Assembly: GCF_000379125.1 (NCBI RefSeq)
Contig: NZ_KB900626.1
Location: 1,932,667-1,996,666 of the forward strand
Length of the DNA stretch: 64,000 bases
Direction: 5' to 3'
Source: Methylosinus sp. LW4
Lineage (GTDB): Bacteria > Pseudomonadota > Alphaproteobacteria > Rhizobiales > Beijerinckiaceae
This document shows, piece by piece, positions 1 to 9,118 of the stretch. The notes beneath the pieces are model-generated. The model saw only the letters and a list, made by a program, of their open reading frames with translations. It was not told where the DNA came from and made no database searches. Made by a program: the position numbers and the translations under genes. Within the stretch, counting starts at the first letter, position 1. The number at the start of each line of letters is the position of its first letter.

Positions 1-918
1 CGCGGGGAGATCGGCCTTGCCGTCATAGGGCGGCGCGGCGACCTCCTCGATCATGCCGGCGAGCGTGTTGGTGGAGACCGTCGGCAGCGCCATGCCGAGG
101 CCGAGGCCGGGGAAAGCCCCTTCGCGCGCCTTGGCCGCCTCGGCGCGACGCGTCATCAGCGCATAGATCTGGTCCACGAGCTGGCGGAACTCGGGATCGA
201 GCCGATTGCGCGGATGCGCCAGCGTCACACGAATTTCTGCGGCGATGCGGCCCGGATTGGAGGAGAGCACGACGATGCGGTCGCACATCAGCACCGCCTC
301 CTCGATGTTGTGCGTCACCATCAGAATGGATTTGATCGGCATGCGCCCTTCGACCCACAGATCGAGGAGATCGGTGCGCAAGGTCTCGGCGGTCAGCACG
401 TCGAGCGCCGAGAAGGGCTCGTCCATCAGCAGAATATTGGGCGCGACGACGAGCGCGCGGGCGAAGCCGACGCGCTGGCGCATGCCGCCGGAGATTTCCT
501 TCGGATACGCATTCTCGAAGCCGTCGAGGCCGATGATGTCGATCGCCTTCAGCGCGCGGCGGCGGGCGTCCGCCTCGCGCACGCCTTTGGCGCGCAGGCC
601 GAGCTCCACATTGGCGAGCACGGAGAGCCAGGGAAACAGAGCGAAGCTCTGAAACACCATGGCGACGCCGTCGACCGGGCCGACCACTTTCTCGCCGCGA
701 TAGAAAAGTTCGCCGCCGGTCGGCCGCGCGAGGCCGGAGACGATGCGCAGCAGCGAGGATTTCCCGCAGCCCGAGCGCCCGAGCAGACCGACGATCTCGC
801 CATCGTCGAGCCGCAGCGAGATATCGTCGAGCACCACCGGCCCCTTCTCGCCGGACGAGCGGCCATAGGCCTGGAAGACATTGCGGAGCTCGAGCAGAGG
901 CGCTTTCGTCGCGGACAT
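1..918 (-). CDS. ABC transporter ATP-binding protein, NitT/TauT type (partial, C-terminus beyond window)
   Basis: Cytoplasmic ATPase that powers the adjacent permease, in the family importing nitrate, taurine, sulfonates or similar small anions. The reverse-strand translation starts MSATKAPLLELRN and shows Walker A GRSGCGKS near residue 50, a Q-loop in VFQSFALFPW, the signature SGGMRQRVGFARA, Walker B ILLMDEPFSALD and an H-loop in LMVTHNIEEA. After about residue 245 the chain continues past the usual ATPase length, as in NitT/TauT ATPases with an AAA-associated C-terminal domain. It runs off the left edge after 306 codons. The start lies 11 bases after the permease stop, so the two are one operon. 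Substrate cannot be told; no binding protein is in the window. Confidence 0.88.
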   Translation of the reverse strand, partial: MSATKAPLLELRNVFQAYGRSSGEKGPVVLDDISLRLDDGEIVGLLGRSGCGKSSLLRIVSGLARPTGGELFYRGEKVVGPVDGVAMVFQSFALFPWLSVLANVELGLRAKGVREADARRRALKAIDIIGLDGFENAYPKEISGGMRQRVGFARALVVAPNILLMDEPFSALDVLTAETLRTDLLDLWVEGRMPIKSILMVTHNIEEAVLMCDRIVVLSSNPGRIAAEIRVTLAHPRNRLDPEFRQLVDQIYALMTRRAEAAKAREGAFPGLGLGMALPTVSTNTLAGMIEEVAAPPYDGKADLPA

Positions 919-929
919 GGCGGAACCCT

Positions 930-2663
930 TCAGGAGAGGCGCAGGCGCCGTTCGACGAAGCCGAACAATTGGCGCCAGAAGAGACGGTTGAACAATATGA
1001 CGACGACGCTCATCAGCGAGACGCCGAGCACGATCTTCGGATAGTCGCCGGCCGCCGTCGCCGCGGCGATATAAGCGCCTATGCCCTGCGCCTCGATCGT
1101 GTCCTCGCCCCATTTCACATATTCGGCGACGATGGAGGCGTTCCACGAGCCGCCCGAGGCGGTGAGCGCGCCGGTCACGTAATAAGGGAAGATCGCCGGC
1201 AGAATGACGTTCTTCCACCAGGCGAAGCCGCGAATGCCGAAATTGGCGGAGACCTCGCGCAGATCGTTGGGGAAGGCCGAGGCGCCGGCGATGACGTTGA
1301 ACAATATGTACCATTGCGTGCCGAAAATAATCAGCAGCGACAGCCATATGTCGGGATCGAGCCGGAAGGTGAGAATGCCGATGACGGCGATGGGAAACAG
1401 AACATTGGCCGGAAAGGCCGCCAGAAATTGCGCCAGCGGCTGGATTTTCTCGGCGATGCGCGGACGCAGGCCCACCCACACGCCGATCGGCACCCAGATC
1501 AGCGTGGCGAGCGCGATCAGCACGATGACGCGGATCATCGTGTAGAAGGTGAGCAGCAGCGCGTGACGGAACTCCTCGAGGCTCACCGCGCTGCGCACGA
1601 ATTCGAGCACGAGATAGAGCGAGTAGACGAACACCGCGCCGATCGCCGCGAACCAGACGATATCGAGGACGATGGCCGCGCGGCGGCTCTGCGGCAGGGG
1701 CGGCGCGGCGAAAGGCAAGGTCAGCTTCCACAGCGAGACGCGGCGGAGCAGCGAGGCCGGCCAGGCCGCGGCGACGCGCAGCCAGCGCGTGCGCACGAAG
1801 AGATCGCGCACCCAGCTCTCGGCCTCGTCCTGCGAGGCGGAAAGCTCGACGCGAAACTTGCCCGAGAAGGCGACGATCGGCCGGAACAGCAGCTGGTCAT
1901 AGGCGAGAATGATGAGCGCCACCGCGATCACCGCCGCCGCCACGCAATCGACCCGCTTGCTCTCTATGGCGAGCGCCAGATAGGAGCCGACGCCCGGCAG
2001 GCGCACATTCACGTCGCCGACGGTGATCGCCTCCGAGGCGACGACGAAGAACCAGCCGCCGGACATGGACATCATCATGTTCCAGATGAGACCCGGCATG
2101 GCGAAGGGCGCCTCGAGCTGCCAGAATTTCTGCCAGGACGTGAGGCCGAAGCTCTTGGCCACCTCGTCGAGATCGCGCGGCACGGTGCGCAGCGACTGGT
2201 GGAAGGAGAAGGCCATGTTCCAGGCCTGGCTGGTGAAGATGGCGAAGATCGCCGCGCCCTCGGCGCCGAGCGTCGAGCCGGGAAAGAGGCCGAGGAAGAA
2301 GGTGACGGTGAAGGACAGAAAGCCGAGCACCGGCACCGATTGCAGCACATCGAGCAGCGGCACCAGAATCATCTCGGCGCGGCGGCTCTTGGCGGCGAGC
2401 GTGGCGTAGACGAGCGTGAAGAGTAGCGAGAAGCCGATCGCCGCGAACATGCGCAGCGTGGTGCGCAGCCCGTAATAAGGCAGCGCCGAGTAATCGAGCG
2501 ACAATTGCGCCGTCTCCGGCGCCTCGAGCGGCAGCGCCATGCCGCGCCAGCCGAAGGCGGCCAGCGCGAAGACGCCGAGGACGAGCGCCAGAGCGACGAA
2601 ATCCCACAGATTGGGCAGAGCGCGGCGGCCGAGCGAGGTGAGCGCGACGAAACTATTGAGCAT
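930..2663 (-). CDS. ABC transporter permease with two fused membrane domains, NitT/TauT type
   Basis: Inner-membrane permease of about 577 residues made of two tandem binding-protein-dependent transport domains. Each half carries a cytoplasmic EAA-like loop, recognisable as EVAKSFGLTSWQKFW in the first half and EVSANFGIRGFAWWKN in the second. Several hydrophobic stretches of about 20 residues flank them. A fused permease paired with one ATPase gene is a known arrangement for NitT/TauT systems, the two halves replacing a homodimer. I place the start at the ATG giving MLNSFVALTSLG; the frame stays open for about 54 more codons upstream, but that extension looks like non-coding sequence. The ATPase gene follows immediately. 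Transported substrate unknown. Confidence 0.85.
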   Translation of the reverse strand: MLNSFVALTSLGRRALPNLWDFVALALVLGVFALAAFGWRGMALPLEAPETAQLSLDYSALPYYGLRTTLRMFAAIGFSLLFTLVYATLAAKSRRAEMILVPLLDVLQSVPVLGFLSFTVTFFLGLFPGSTLGAEGAAIFAIFTSQAWNMAFSFHQSLRTVPRDLDEVAKSFGLTSWQKFWQLEAPFAMPGLIWNMMMSMSGGWFFVVASEAITVGDVNVRLPGVGSYLALAIESKRVDCVAAAVIAVALIILAYDQLLFRPIVAFSGKFRVELSASQDEAESWVRDLFVRTRWLRVAAAWPASLLRRVSLWKLTLPFAAPPLPQSRRAAIVLDIVWFAAIGAVFVYSLYLVLEFVRSAVSLEEFRHALLLTFYTMIRVIVLIALATLIWVPIGVWVGLRPRIAEKIQPLAQFLAAFPANVLFPIAVIGILTFRLDPDIWLSLLIIFGTQWYILFNVIAGASAFPNDLREVSANFGIRGFAWWKNVILPAIFPYYVTGALTASGGSWNASIVAEYVKWGEDTIEAQGIGAYIAAATAAGDYPKIVLGVSLMSVVVILFNRLFWRQLFGFVERRLRLS

Positions 2664-2905
2664 GAACGACCGGCTTTCGGCGAAGCGAGGCGCAGAGGCG
2701 GCCGGAGGCGTGGCCCCGGCGGGAGAGCATGTCGCACAGCAGAATACCGCCGTCACCTCCCCGACTGTGGGAATCGAGCGGCCCAAAGCTATGCGCCGCC
2801 GTCCAATGGCCAAGCCATATGACAATCGCGTGTCGGCGGCGGGCGGGAGCGCCGAAATGCGGCCGCGGACCGGCTCAGAAACGATATGGAAATGATTTCC
2901 GCCGT

Positions 2906-3391
2906 TCAGCGCGTCCCGAGGGGCGCGGCGCGGGAGTCGCGCCTGGCCTCGCCCTTGGGCAGCGAGCCGGTCGGCGCGGGATCGATGCGCGCGTCGAGCC
3001 GGTCGAGCCGCTGCTCGAGCCGCTCCAGCCGCGAGGCGCCCGTGTCGCGCGCCGTCTCCAGCGCGCGCAGCCGCGCGCCGGCGCGCACTGCCTCCTCGTC
3101 ATGGCGAATCGACTCGATCAGCGCCCGCGTCGCCCGCGCCTCATCCAGCAAGCGGGCGATCTCGCGACGCTGCTCGAGCCCGAAGGAGACCTCCGGCTTC
3201 CAGTCGAGCGCCTTGGCGAGAGTCTGGCCGTCTATGCTCTGCGCGGCCTGCAGCGCATTTTTGACGCCGGTGCGCGAGCCCAGAAAAAAGCCGGCCGCCG
3301 CGCCCGCGCCGATGGAGGCGACGATGACGCCGAGAAGCCGAAAGAATCGGAGGCCATTGGACCGCGAGTGTGGCGTCGCCGCCGTCGACAT
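2906..3391 (-). CDS. Hypothetical membrane-anchored coiled-coil protein
   Basis: A 161-residue protein with one predicted membrane segment near residues 16-40 (FFRLLGVIVASIGAGAAAGF). A long charged helical region follows, rich in Arg, Glu and Leu with heptad-like spacing (RLRALETARDTGASRLERLE), probably a coiled coil. I recognise no family. The start is well supported: AGGAGG sits seven bases before the ATG. It is transcribed in the same direction as the downstream ABC genes but about 240 bases separate them, so they are probably not one operon. Function unknown; an envelope scaffold or spacer role is only a guess from the architecture. Confidence 0.6.
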   Translation of the reverse strand: MSTAATPHSRSNGLRFFRLLGVIVASIGAGAAAGFFLGSRTGVKNALQAAQSIDGQTLAKALDWKPEVSFGLEQRREIARLLDEARATRALIESIRHDEEAVRAGARLRALETARDTGASRLERLEQRLDRLDARIDPAPTGSLPKGEARRDSRAAPLGTR

Positions 3392-3476
3392 GAGAGACCT
3401 CCTGAGCGACGCCGAGGCGATGTCTCAGTGGTCCGAGTGTCCGCGCCCATGGTTAACGGCGAGTTAACGCACGAAC

Positions 3477-3506
3477 GGCCGCCGGCGCGCGACGCGACCG
3501 GCGGCC
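3477..3506 (-). terminator. Stem-loop downstream of the small secreted-protein gene
   Basis: The arms GGCCGCCGG and CCGGCGGCC form a perfect nine-base-pair GC stem with a 12-base loop. It lies about 40 bases beyond the stop codon of the reverse-strand gene at 3544-3969. No T-run follows, so this is a weak terminator candidate or a transcript-stabilising hairpin. Confidence 0.35.
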
Positions 3507-3543
3507 GAGAGACGATTGAAGATCGCTTTAGGAGAGCGCCGCG

Positions 3544-3969
3544 TCAGCGCGCGCCGTGCTTCATGGCGCGATGCGGAATGTCGCTATAGGGCGCTATGCC
3601 ATGGCCGCCGATCGAGGAGCGGCCCTGGCTGGAGGAGGAGGAGCGGCCCTGGATCGCCGAGCGCCCCTGCTGGCCGCTCTGGCCGGCGACGCGGGCCTTA
3701 CCGGAGGCATATTTGCCGGCGGCGGCGCCATATTTGGAATTTTTCGACCAGCTTCCGCCGGAGGCGGCGGAGCGGCCCTTCGTCGCCTTGGAGGAGGCGC
3801 GCGCGCCCGAATAGTCCTGGTAACGAGCCTTGGCGATATCTGAGGCCGCGCCGGCGGCGAGCGCCGGAGCCGCCGAGGGCAACGCCAACGCCGGAGCCGT
3901 CATCGCCGGTAGAGAGATGGCCAGCAATCCGAGCGCGACCGCGCCCATCGTCAGATTCGTGAGGTTCAT
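3544..3969 (-). CDS. Hypothetical secreted Ser/Gly-rich protein
   Basis: About 141 residues. The N-terminus is a clear Sec signal peptide: MNLTNLTMGAVALGLLAI followed by an Ala/Pro-rich stretch with cleavage likely after ALA near residue 30. The mature part is low-complexity, rich in Ser, Gly, Lys, Gln and Arg (repeated QGRSS and GRSA-like words), and strongly basic. GGGAG lies seven bases before the chosen ATG; a GTG two codons earlier is too close to that site. I recognise no family. It resembles small basic periplasmic or cell-surface proteins of Hyphomicrobiales, but that is impression only. Confidence 0.6.
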   Translation of the reverse strand: MNLTNLTMGAVALGLLAISLPAMTAPALALPSAAPALAAGAASDIAKARYQDYSGARASSKATKGRSAASGGSWSKNSKYGAAAGKYASGKARVAGQSGQQGRSAIQGRSSSSSQGRSSIGGHGIAPYSDIPHRAMKHGAR

Positions 3970-4217
3970 TTGCACACTCCCGTATCGCGAGCTCTGCTCC
4001 AGAGACCGCGGCGGCCCCCCAGGGCGTCACAACGTGCGGGACGCGGGTCGGTTCCCTCGGTCTCTCGGCACGCTCCGCCGCGCTGGAGCCCGCCCGAAGG
4101 GGCGGCGGAGCGCAAGATTGCAAGTGGAGGCGACGCTACCTATAGTCCGCGCCAATTCCGGCCGCGATCGTCAGGAAAGAGCCGGAGCCCCGCAAAGCCC
4201 AAGGGAAGCCCCAAATC

Positions 4218-6128
4218 ATGCTGGAAGGCCTGCGCATCGCCTCGCAACATCGGATCGGCCGCATCATCCTCGGGCTCGTCATGGGCTTTATCGCGCTGAG
4301 CTTCGCGGTGTGGGGCATTGGCGACGTGTTCCGCGGCTTCACCTCCACGCGCCTCGCCAAGGTCGGCTCGGGCGAGATTTCGGTCGAGGCCTATCGCAGC
4401 GCCTATCAGAACGAGCTGCGCCGCCTGCAGCAGCGCGCCCGCCGCGCCATCACCAATGAGGAGGCCCGCCGCTTCGGCCTCGATCAGCAGGTGCTGCAGC
4501 GCATGATCACCGACCTCTCCCTCGACCAGAAGACGAAGGCCCTCGGCCTCGCCATCTCTGAGGACGAGACCTTGCGCCTCACCCGCGACGAGAATGTCTT
4601 CAAGGGTCCGACCGGCAAATTCGACTCCGACCGCTTCAAGCAGCTCATTCGCGACGCCGGCTACACGGAGCGCAGCTTCCTCCTCGAGCAGAAGGGCAGC
4701 TATCTGCGCAAGGCGCTGACCGATTCCATCGTGACGGGCCTGGAGCCGCCGCGCCTCGTGCTGGAGACGCTGCATCGCTTCCGCAACGAGATCCGCGAGG
4801 TCGACTATTTCCTGCTCCCCGCCTCCGCCGTCGGCGAGGTCGCCAAGCCGAGCGAGGAGGAGCTGAAGAAATATTTCGCCGATCGCGAGCAGAGCTTCCG
4901 CGCCCGCGAATATCGCAAGCTCGCGCTCCTCACCGTGACGCCGGCCTCGCTCGCCGAGCCGCAGAAGGTCGCCGAGGCCGATGTCCGCAAGCTCTATGAC
5001 GAGGTGAAGGCCAAGCGCTACGGCACGGCCGAGAAACGCCATTTGCGCCAGATTCTCTTCGCCTCCAAGGAGGAAGCCGAGAAGGCGCTGGAGCGGCTGA
5101 AGGGCGGCCTCTCCTTCGACGCGCTGGCCGGCGAGCGCAAGCTCTCGCAAAAGGACATAGACCTCGGCCTGCTCGAGGCGCACGACCTCGGCGACAAGCA
5201 GATCGCCGACAAGGTCTTCGCCTCGCGCGAGCCGGGCTTCGTCGGCCCCATTCAGACTGCCTTCGGCGCGGCGATCCTGCAGGTCGAGAAGATCATCCCC
5301 AGCGTCTTCACCCGCGGCTATGAGGAGGCCGCCGACGAGCTGCGCCGCGAGATCGCGCAGGAGCGCTCGGCGCCGTCCGTGCGCAAGCTGCATGACGCGA
5401 TCGAGGATCAGCGCACCGGCGGCAAGACGCTGGCCGAGGCCGCCAAGGCGGCCGGCCTCGAGGTCGCGACGATAGAGGCGGTGGACTCCACCGGCCTCGA
5501 TCCCGCCGGCAAGAATGTTCCCGCCCTCTTCGGCTCCGAGGATCTGCTGAAGGCGGTGTTCGCCTCCGACGTCGGCGTCGACAACGACACTGTGCCGACG
5601 CGCGACGGCGGCTATGTCTGGTTCGAGATCGCCAAGGTGGAGCCGGCGCGCCAGCGCAGCTTCGACGAGGTGAAGGAAGCCGTCGAGACCGCTCTGCGCG
5701 GCGAGAAGCAGCAGAAGGCGCTGACCGAGCGCGCCGAGGCGCTGACCGCGGAGCTGCGCGGCGGCAAGGCGATAGAGGACGTCGCCAAGGGCGCCGGCGC
5801 CGAGGTCCGCCATGTGAGCGATGTGAAGCGCGCGCCGCATCCCGAGCTGTCGACCGCGGCCATCGTCGCCATTTTCGACGCGCCGCCCAAGGGCGCCGGC
5901 TCCGCCGCGGTCGATGGCGGACGCCTCGTCTTCGAGGTGAAGGGCGCGTCGACGCCGGCCTATGATCCCGCCTCCATCGAGGCCAAGGCGGCGATCGACC
6001 AGCTGCGGCCGGCCTTCACCAATGATATTCTCGAGCAATATATCGGCGCGCTCGAGAAGGTCTTCAACGTCTCGATCAACGAGCGCGCGTTGCAGGCGGC
6101 GACCGGCGGAGCGGAACAAAACCAGTGA
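4218..6128 (+). CDS. Membrane-anchored peptidyl-prolyl isomerase / periplasmic chaperone, PpiD/SurA type
   Basis: A 636-residue protein with a single N-terminal membrane anchor (about residues 14-36, IGRIILGLVMGFIALSFAVW). A SurA-like chaperone region and a parvulin domain follow, the latter starting near residue 275 (KRHLRQILFASKEEAE). A long C-terminal chaperone-like region repeats helical segments. This matches PpiD-type folding factors that help outer-membrane and secreted proteins fold on the periplasmic face. The start ATG is preceded by AGGGAAG. Its stop codon overlaps the trpE start by four bases (GTGA), so the two are translationally coupled, an unusual pairing of envelope folding with tryptophan synthesis but seen in other alphaproteobacteria. 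Confidence 0.85.
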   Translation: MLEGLRIASQHRIGRIILGLVMGFIALSFAVWGIGDVFRGFTSTRLAKVGSGEISVEAYRSAYQNELRRLQQRARRAITNEEARRFGLDQQVLQRMITDLSLDQKTKALGLAISEDETLRLTRDENVFKGPTGKFDSDRFKQLIRDAGYTERSFLLEQKGSYLRKALTDSIVTGLEPPRLVLETLHRFRNEIREVDYFLLPASAVGEVAKPSEEELKKYFADREQSFRAREYRKLALLTVTPASLAEPQKVAEADVRKLYDEVKAKRYGTAEKRHLRQILFASKEEAEKALERLKGGLSFDALAGERKLSQKDIDLGLLEAHDLGDKQIADKVFASREPGFVGPIQTAFGAAILQVEKIIPSVFTRGYEEAADELRREIAQERSAPSVRKLHDAIEDQRTGGKTLAEAAKAAGLEVATIEAVDSTGLDPAGKNVPALFGSEDLLKAVFASDVGVDNDTVPTRDGGYVWFEIAKVEPARQRSFDEVKEAVETALRGEKQQKALTERAEALTAELRGGKAIEDVAKGAGAEVRHVSDVKRAPHPELSTAAIVAIFDAPPKGAGSAAVDGGRLVFEVKGASTPAYDPASIEAKAAIDQLRPAFTNDILEQYIGALEKVFNVSINERALQAATGGAEQNQ

Positions 6129-7651
6129 GCGCATTGTCGGAACCGTCGTTCGACGAATTCGCCGCCGCCTATGAGGCGGGCCGCGCGTCGCTGGCGGCGA
6201 CGCGGCTCGTCGCCGACCTCGAGACGCCGGTCGCGGCCTATCTGAAGCTGACGCGCGCGCGGACGGCCAATGTCTTCCTGCTGGAATCGGTGGAGGGCGG
6301 CGCCGCGCGCGGACGCTATTCGATGATCGGGCTCGATCCCGACATCGTCTTCCGCATCCATGGCGAGACGGCCGAGATCAACCGCCGCGCGCTGCGCGAC
6401 GCGAATGCTTTCGAGCCCTGCGCGAAGCCGCCGCTCGACGCGCTGCGCGAGCTGCTCGCCGAATCCGCGATCGACGAGGTCGCGCATCTGCCGCCCATGG
6501 CGGCGGGCGTGTTCGGCTATCTCGGCTATGACACTGTGCGGCTGATGGAGCGCCTCGCCCCGGCCAAGGACGACAAGATCGGCGTGCCCGACGCGATATT
6601 GCTGCGGCCGACCGTCATGGTCGTCTTCGACAATGTGCGCGACGAGATCATCGTGGTGACGCCCGCGCGCCCGGCCGCCGGCGTTTCCGCAAAGGCCGCC
6701 TATGAGGCGGCGCTCGCGCGACTCGACGCCGTGGTCGCGACATTGGAGGCGCCGCTCGAGCAGCGCGAGGCCGAGGCCGATCCGCATCTTCTCGCCGAGG
6801 AGCCGGTCTCCAACACCGCGCCCGGACGTTTCCTGGAAATGGTCGAGCGCGCCAAGGATTACATTCGCGCCGGCGATATTTTCCAGGTCGTGCTGTCGCA
6901 ACGCTTCACCGCGCCTTTCGCTTTGCCCGCCTTCGCGCTCTATCGCGCGTTGCGCCGCGTCAATCCGGCGCCCTTTCTCTGCTTTCTCAATTTCGGCGAT
7001 TTCCAGATCGTCTGCTCCTCGCCGGAAATTCTGGTGCGCGTCGCCGAAGGCAAGGTGACGATCCGCCCCATCGCCGGCACGCGCTGGCGCAGCGCCGTGA
7101 AGGCGGAGGACGAGCGCCTCGCCGCCGAGCTTCTCGCCGATGAGAAAGAACGCGCCGAGCATTTGATGCTGCTCGATCTCGGACGCAATGACGTCGGCCG
7201 CGTCGCCGCGACGGGAAGCGTGCGGGTGACGGACAGCTTCACCATCGAGCGCTACAGCCATGTGATGCATATCGTCTCCAATGTGGAAGGCGCGCTCGAT
7301 CCCGCACGCGACTGCATAGACGCGCTCGCCGCCGGCTTTCCGGCCGGCACGGTCTCCGGCGCGCCGAAAGTCCGCGCCATGGAGATCATCGACGAATTGG
7401 AGACCGACAAGCGCGGCATCTATGGCGGCTGCATCGGCTATTTCGGCGCCGGCGGGCAGATGGACACTTGCATCGTGCTGCGCACGGCGATCGTGAAAGA
7501 TGGAAAGATGCATGTGCAGGCGGGCGCCGGCGTCGTCTATGACAGCGACCCCGATTACGAGCATCGCGAGACGGTGAACAAGTCCAAGGCGCTGTTCCGC
7601 GCCGCGGAGGAAGCCGTGCGCTTCGCGACGCGCGCGCGGCGCGGGCAGTAG
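6125..7651 (+). CDS. trpE: Anthranilate synthase component I
   Basis: Converts chorismate and ammonia or glutamine to anthranilate, the first committed step of tryptophan synthesis; partner is TrpG encoded about 2.9 kb downstream. At 508 residues it has the expected length for a stand-alone TrpE. Visible motifs include LLES near residue 50 (the tryptophan feedback-binding element), the chorismate-binding core RPIAGTRWRS, ERAEHLMLLDLGRNDVGRV, GTVSGAPKVRAMEI and the terminal GGCIGYFG. The GTG start overlaps the stop of the upstream chaperone gene. The intact LLES element suggests normal tryptophan feedback inhibition. Unlike in some rhizobia, TrpE and TrpG are not fused here. Confidence 0.95.
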   Translation: MSALSEPSFDEFAAAYEAGRASLAATRLVADLETPVAAYLKLTRARTANVFLLESVEGGAARGRYSMIGLDPDIVFRIHGETAEINRRALRDANAFEPCAKPPLDALRELLAESAIDEVAHLPPMAAGVFGYLGYDTVRLMERLAPAKDDKIGVPDAILLRPTVMVVFDNVRDEIIVVTPARPAAGVSAKAAYEAALARLDAVVATLEAPLEQREAEADPHLLAEEPVSNTAPGRFLEMVERAKDYIRAGDIFQVVLSQRFTAPFALPAFALYRALRRVNPAPFLCFLNFGDFQIVCSSPEILVRVAEGKVTIRPIAGTRWRSAVKAEDERLAAELLADEKERAEHLMLLDLGRNDVGRVAATGSVRVTDSFTIERYSHVMHIVSNVEGALDPARDCIDALAAGFPAGTVSGAPKVRAMEIIDELETDKRGIYGGCIGYFGAGGQMDTCIVLRTAIVKDGKMHVQAGAGVVYDSDPDYEHRETVNKSKALFRAAEEAVRFATRARRGQ

Positions 7652-7674
7652 AGCCGGAGCGAAAGAGGCGGCGC

Positions 7675-8238
7675 GTGACCGAGCATACGCTCTATGAGGA
7701 GGCGGACGACCCTCACCGGCCGATCCGCCTCGGCGACGCCGGCGCGGCGGGGCAGTCGGCGCGCTGGGGCCATATGCTCACGCTGTTCATGCGCGTCATG
7801 GCGCTGTTCTGGCTGCTGCAGGGCGTGATGCAATGGGTCATCGTGCTTACCGCGAGCAAGCCCATATTCGACGAGACGCCGACCAACGCCGCCATCGCCG
7901 TCGTGTTCTTCGCCGTGCTCGATCTCGTCGCCGGCGTCGGGCTCTGGCTGGCGACGCCCTGGGGCGGCGTGCTGTGGCTGCTCATCGCCGGCGCGCAAAT
8001 CTTCGTGACCTTGAGCGTGCCGGGATTTTTCGCCGGCGGCTATTGGCTCATCGCCCTCGATCTCGCGCTCATCGGCCTCTATTTCTTCCTCACCTTCGAG
8101 GCCGGCCGCGATTATGAGGCGCAGCGCCTGCGCGAGAAGCGCCGCCGGCGGCGCGGTCCCGAGACCGAGGCCGCGGACGGCCGCTTCAGCCGCCTGCAAC
8201 GTCAGGCGCGCGCGCTTCTCGCCCGGTTCGGCCAGTAA
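7675..8238 (+). CDS. DUF6163-type small integral membrane protein
   Basis: A 187-residue protein starting with GTG 23 bases after trpE. It has about four hydrophobic segments (for example MLTLFMRVMALFWLLQGVMQ, then three more up to residue 140) and a basic cytoplasmic tail (REKRRRRRG). The layout matches the DUF6163 family, which in Hyphomicrobiales commonly sits next to the MarR-type regulator gene ldtR, as here. Function is unknown; the genomic link with ldtR suggests a role in cell-envelope remodelling, which is an inference. Likely co-transcribed with trpE from the short spacing. Confidence 0.7.
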   Translation: MTEHTLYEEADDPHRPIRLGDAGAAGQSARWGHMLTLFMRVMALFWLLQGVMQWVIVLTASKPIFDETPTNAAIAVVFFAVLDLVAGVGLWLATPWGGVLWLLIAGAQIFVTLSVPGFFAGGYWLIALDLALIGLYFFLTFEAGRDYEAQRLREKRRRRRGPETEAADGRFSRLQRQARALLARFGQ

Positions 8239-8298
8239 GCGCGCGGCGCACGTCCGCGATACGGCTAATACAATTCTAACGACTTGATTCACCACCCA

Positions 8299-8327
8299 TT
8301 TACCGCATCGACGGTAGTGGAGGTAAA
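8299..8327 (+). promoter_or_regulatory. Candidate operator upstream of ldtR
   Basis: The AT-richer gap before ldtR holds an inverted repeat TTTACC (8299-8304) / GGTAAA (8322-8327). A smaller nested one, ACCG / CGGT, lies inside it. Its position about 120 bases before the ldtR start fits an autoregulatory MarR-type operator, but only the symmetry is seen, not binding. Confidence 0.3.
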
Positions 8328-8445
8328 CGACGGATTCAGGCTGTTGTTTAAAGCGGTCTTCATTCGCGGCGGATAGGTTCTGGTCCATCGAGACACGGAC
8401 CGGACTTTCCAATATCCGGCGCAATAAACGAGACGGAGCTTGTTC

Positions 8446-8958
8446 ATGAATACGGCGTCGAAGACCGAGGCGGCGCAGGTCCGCTCAGAGAAGATCAACG
8501 AAATTCGTCCGATCTATCTCGAATCCCTCACGCTGGTGGAGCGTCTGCATCGCCGCCTGCTCGATGTCATCAAGGACGAGTTCGACCGCCGCAATCGCGG
8601 CGACGTCAATTCCGTGCAGGCGCTGCTGCTCTACAATATCGGCGACAAGGAGCTCACCGCGAGCGAGCTGCGCACGCGCGGCTATTATCTCGGCTCCAAC
8701 GTCTCCTACAATGTCAAGAAGCTCGTCGAGATGGGCTACCTCCACCACGCCCGCTCGCGCGTCGATCGCCGCTCCGTGCGCATCAGCCTCACGCCCAAGG
8801 GCAAGGAGGTTCATGATATCGTCGCAGCCCTCTACGAGAAGCATGCGACCACGGTGGAGCAGATCGGCGGCGTCTCCACCGCCGAGTTCCGCACCGTCAA
8901 CACCGCGCTGACGCGCCTCGAGCGCTTCTGGACGGATCAGATTCGCTATCGCCTCTGA
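8446..8958 (+). CDS. ldtR: MarR/winged-helix transcriptional regulator LdtR
   Basis: A 170-residue DNA-binding regulator. The central winged helix-turn-helix (LTASELRTRGYYLGSNVSYN, then VKKLVEMGYLHHARSRVDRR) and flanking helices match LdtR of rhizobia and Liberibacter. In those bacteria LdtR controls an L,D-transpeptidase gene and envelope or osmotic stress functions. The ATG chosen has GGAG eight bases upstream. It follows the DUF6163 gene, the arrangement typical of the order. A hairpin with a T-run lies just after the stop, ending the unit. Target genes are not in this window. Confidence 0.85.
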   Translation: MNTASKTEAAQVRSEKINEIRPIYLESLTLVERLHRRLLDVIKDEFDRRNRGDVNSVQALLLYNIGDKELTASELRTRGYYLGSNVSYNVKKLVEMGYLHHARSRVDRRSVRISLTPKGKEVHDIVAALYEKHATTVEQIGGVSTAEFRTVNTALTRLERFWTDQIRYRL

Positions 8959-8989
8959 CGCTTCCTCCGAGACTTTCTCCGCTCCACTC

Positions 8990-9026
8990 GGGCGATCTTC
9001 GCTTCACGCGTCGATCGCCCTTTTTC
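8990..9026 (+). terminator. Rho-independent terminator after ldtR
   Basis: The arms GGGCGATC and GATCGCCC form a perfect eight-base-pair stem with a 15-base loop. A run of five Ts follows at 9021-9025, about 30 bases after the ldtR stop. This is the clearest intrinsic terminator in the window. Confidence 0.8.
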
Positions 9027-9118
9027 TTAGTCGCCTATCGCGGATTTTTGGCGGAATGGCGCGGATTTCTGCTATGAGAAACGCTCGCGGACGTTACGTC
9101 GATAGAGAGGCCTCTTCC

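Noticed and set aside
969..2426. Forward open frame opposite the ABC permease
   Set aside because: Arg/His/Asp-rich antisense translation; the reverse strand has clear permease membrane segments and EAA loops.
3970..4217. Possible structured leader RNA or riboswitch before the PpiD/SurA-like gene
   Set aside because: AGAGACCG and CGGTCTCT form a distant inverted pair, but I could not match it to any known riboswitch class by eye.
4140..6134. Long reverse-strand open frame opposite the PpiD/SurA-like gene
   Set aside because: Low-complexity Leu/Ala/Arg/Gly translation without domains; the forward frame has a membrane anchor, parvulin domain and coupling to trpE.
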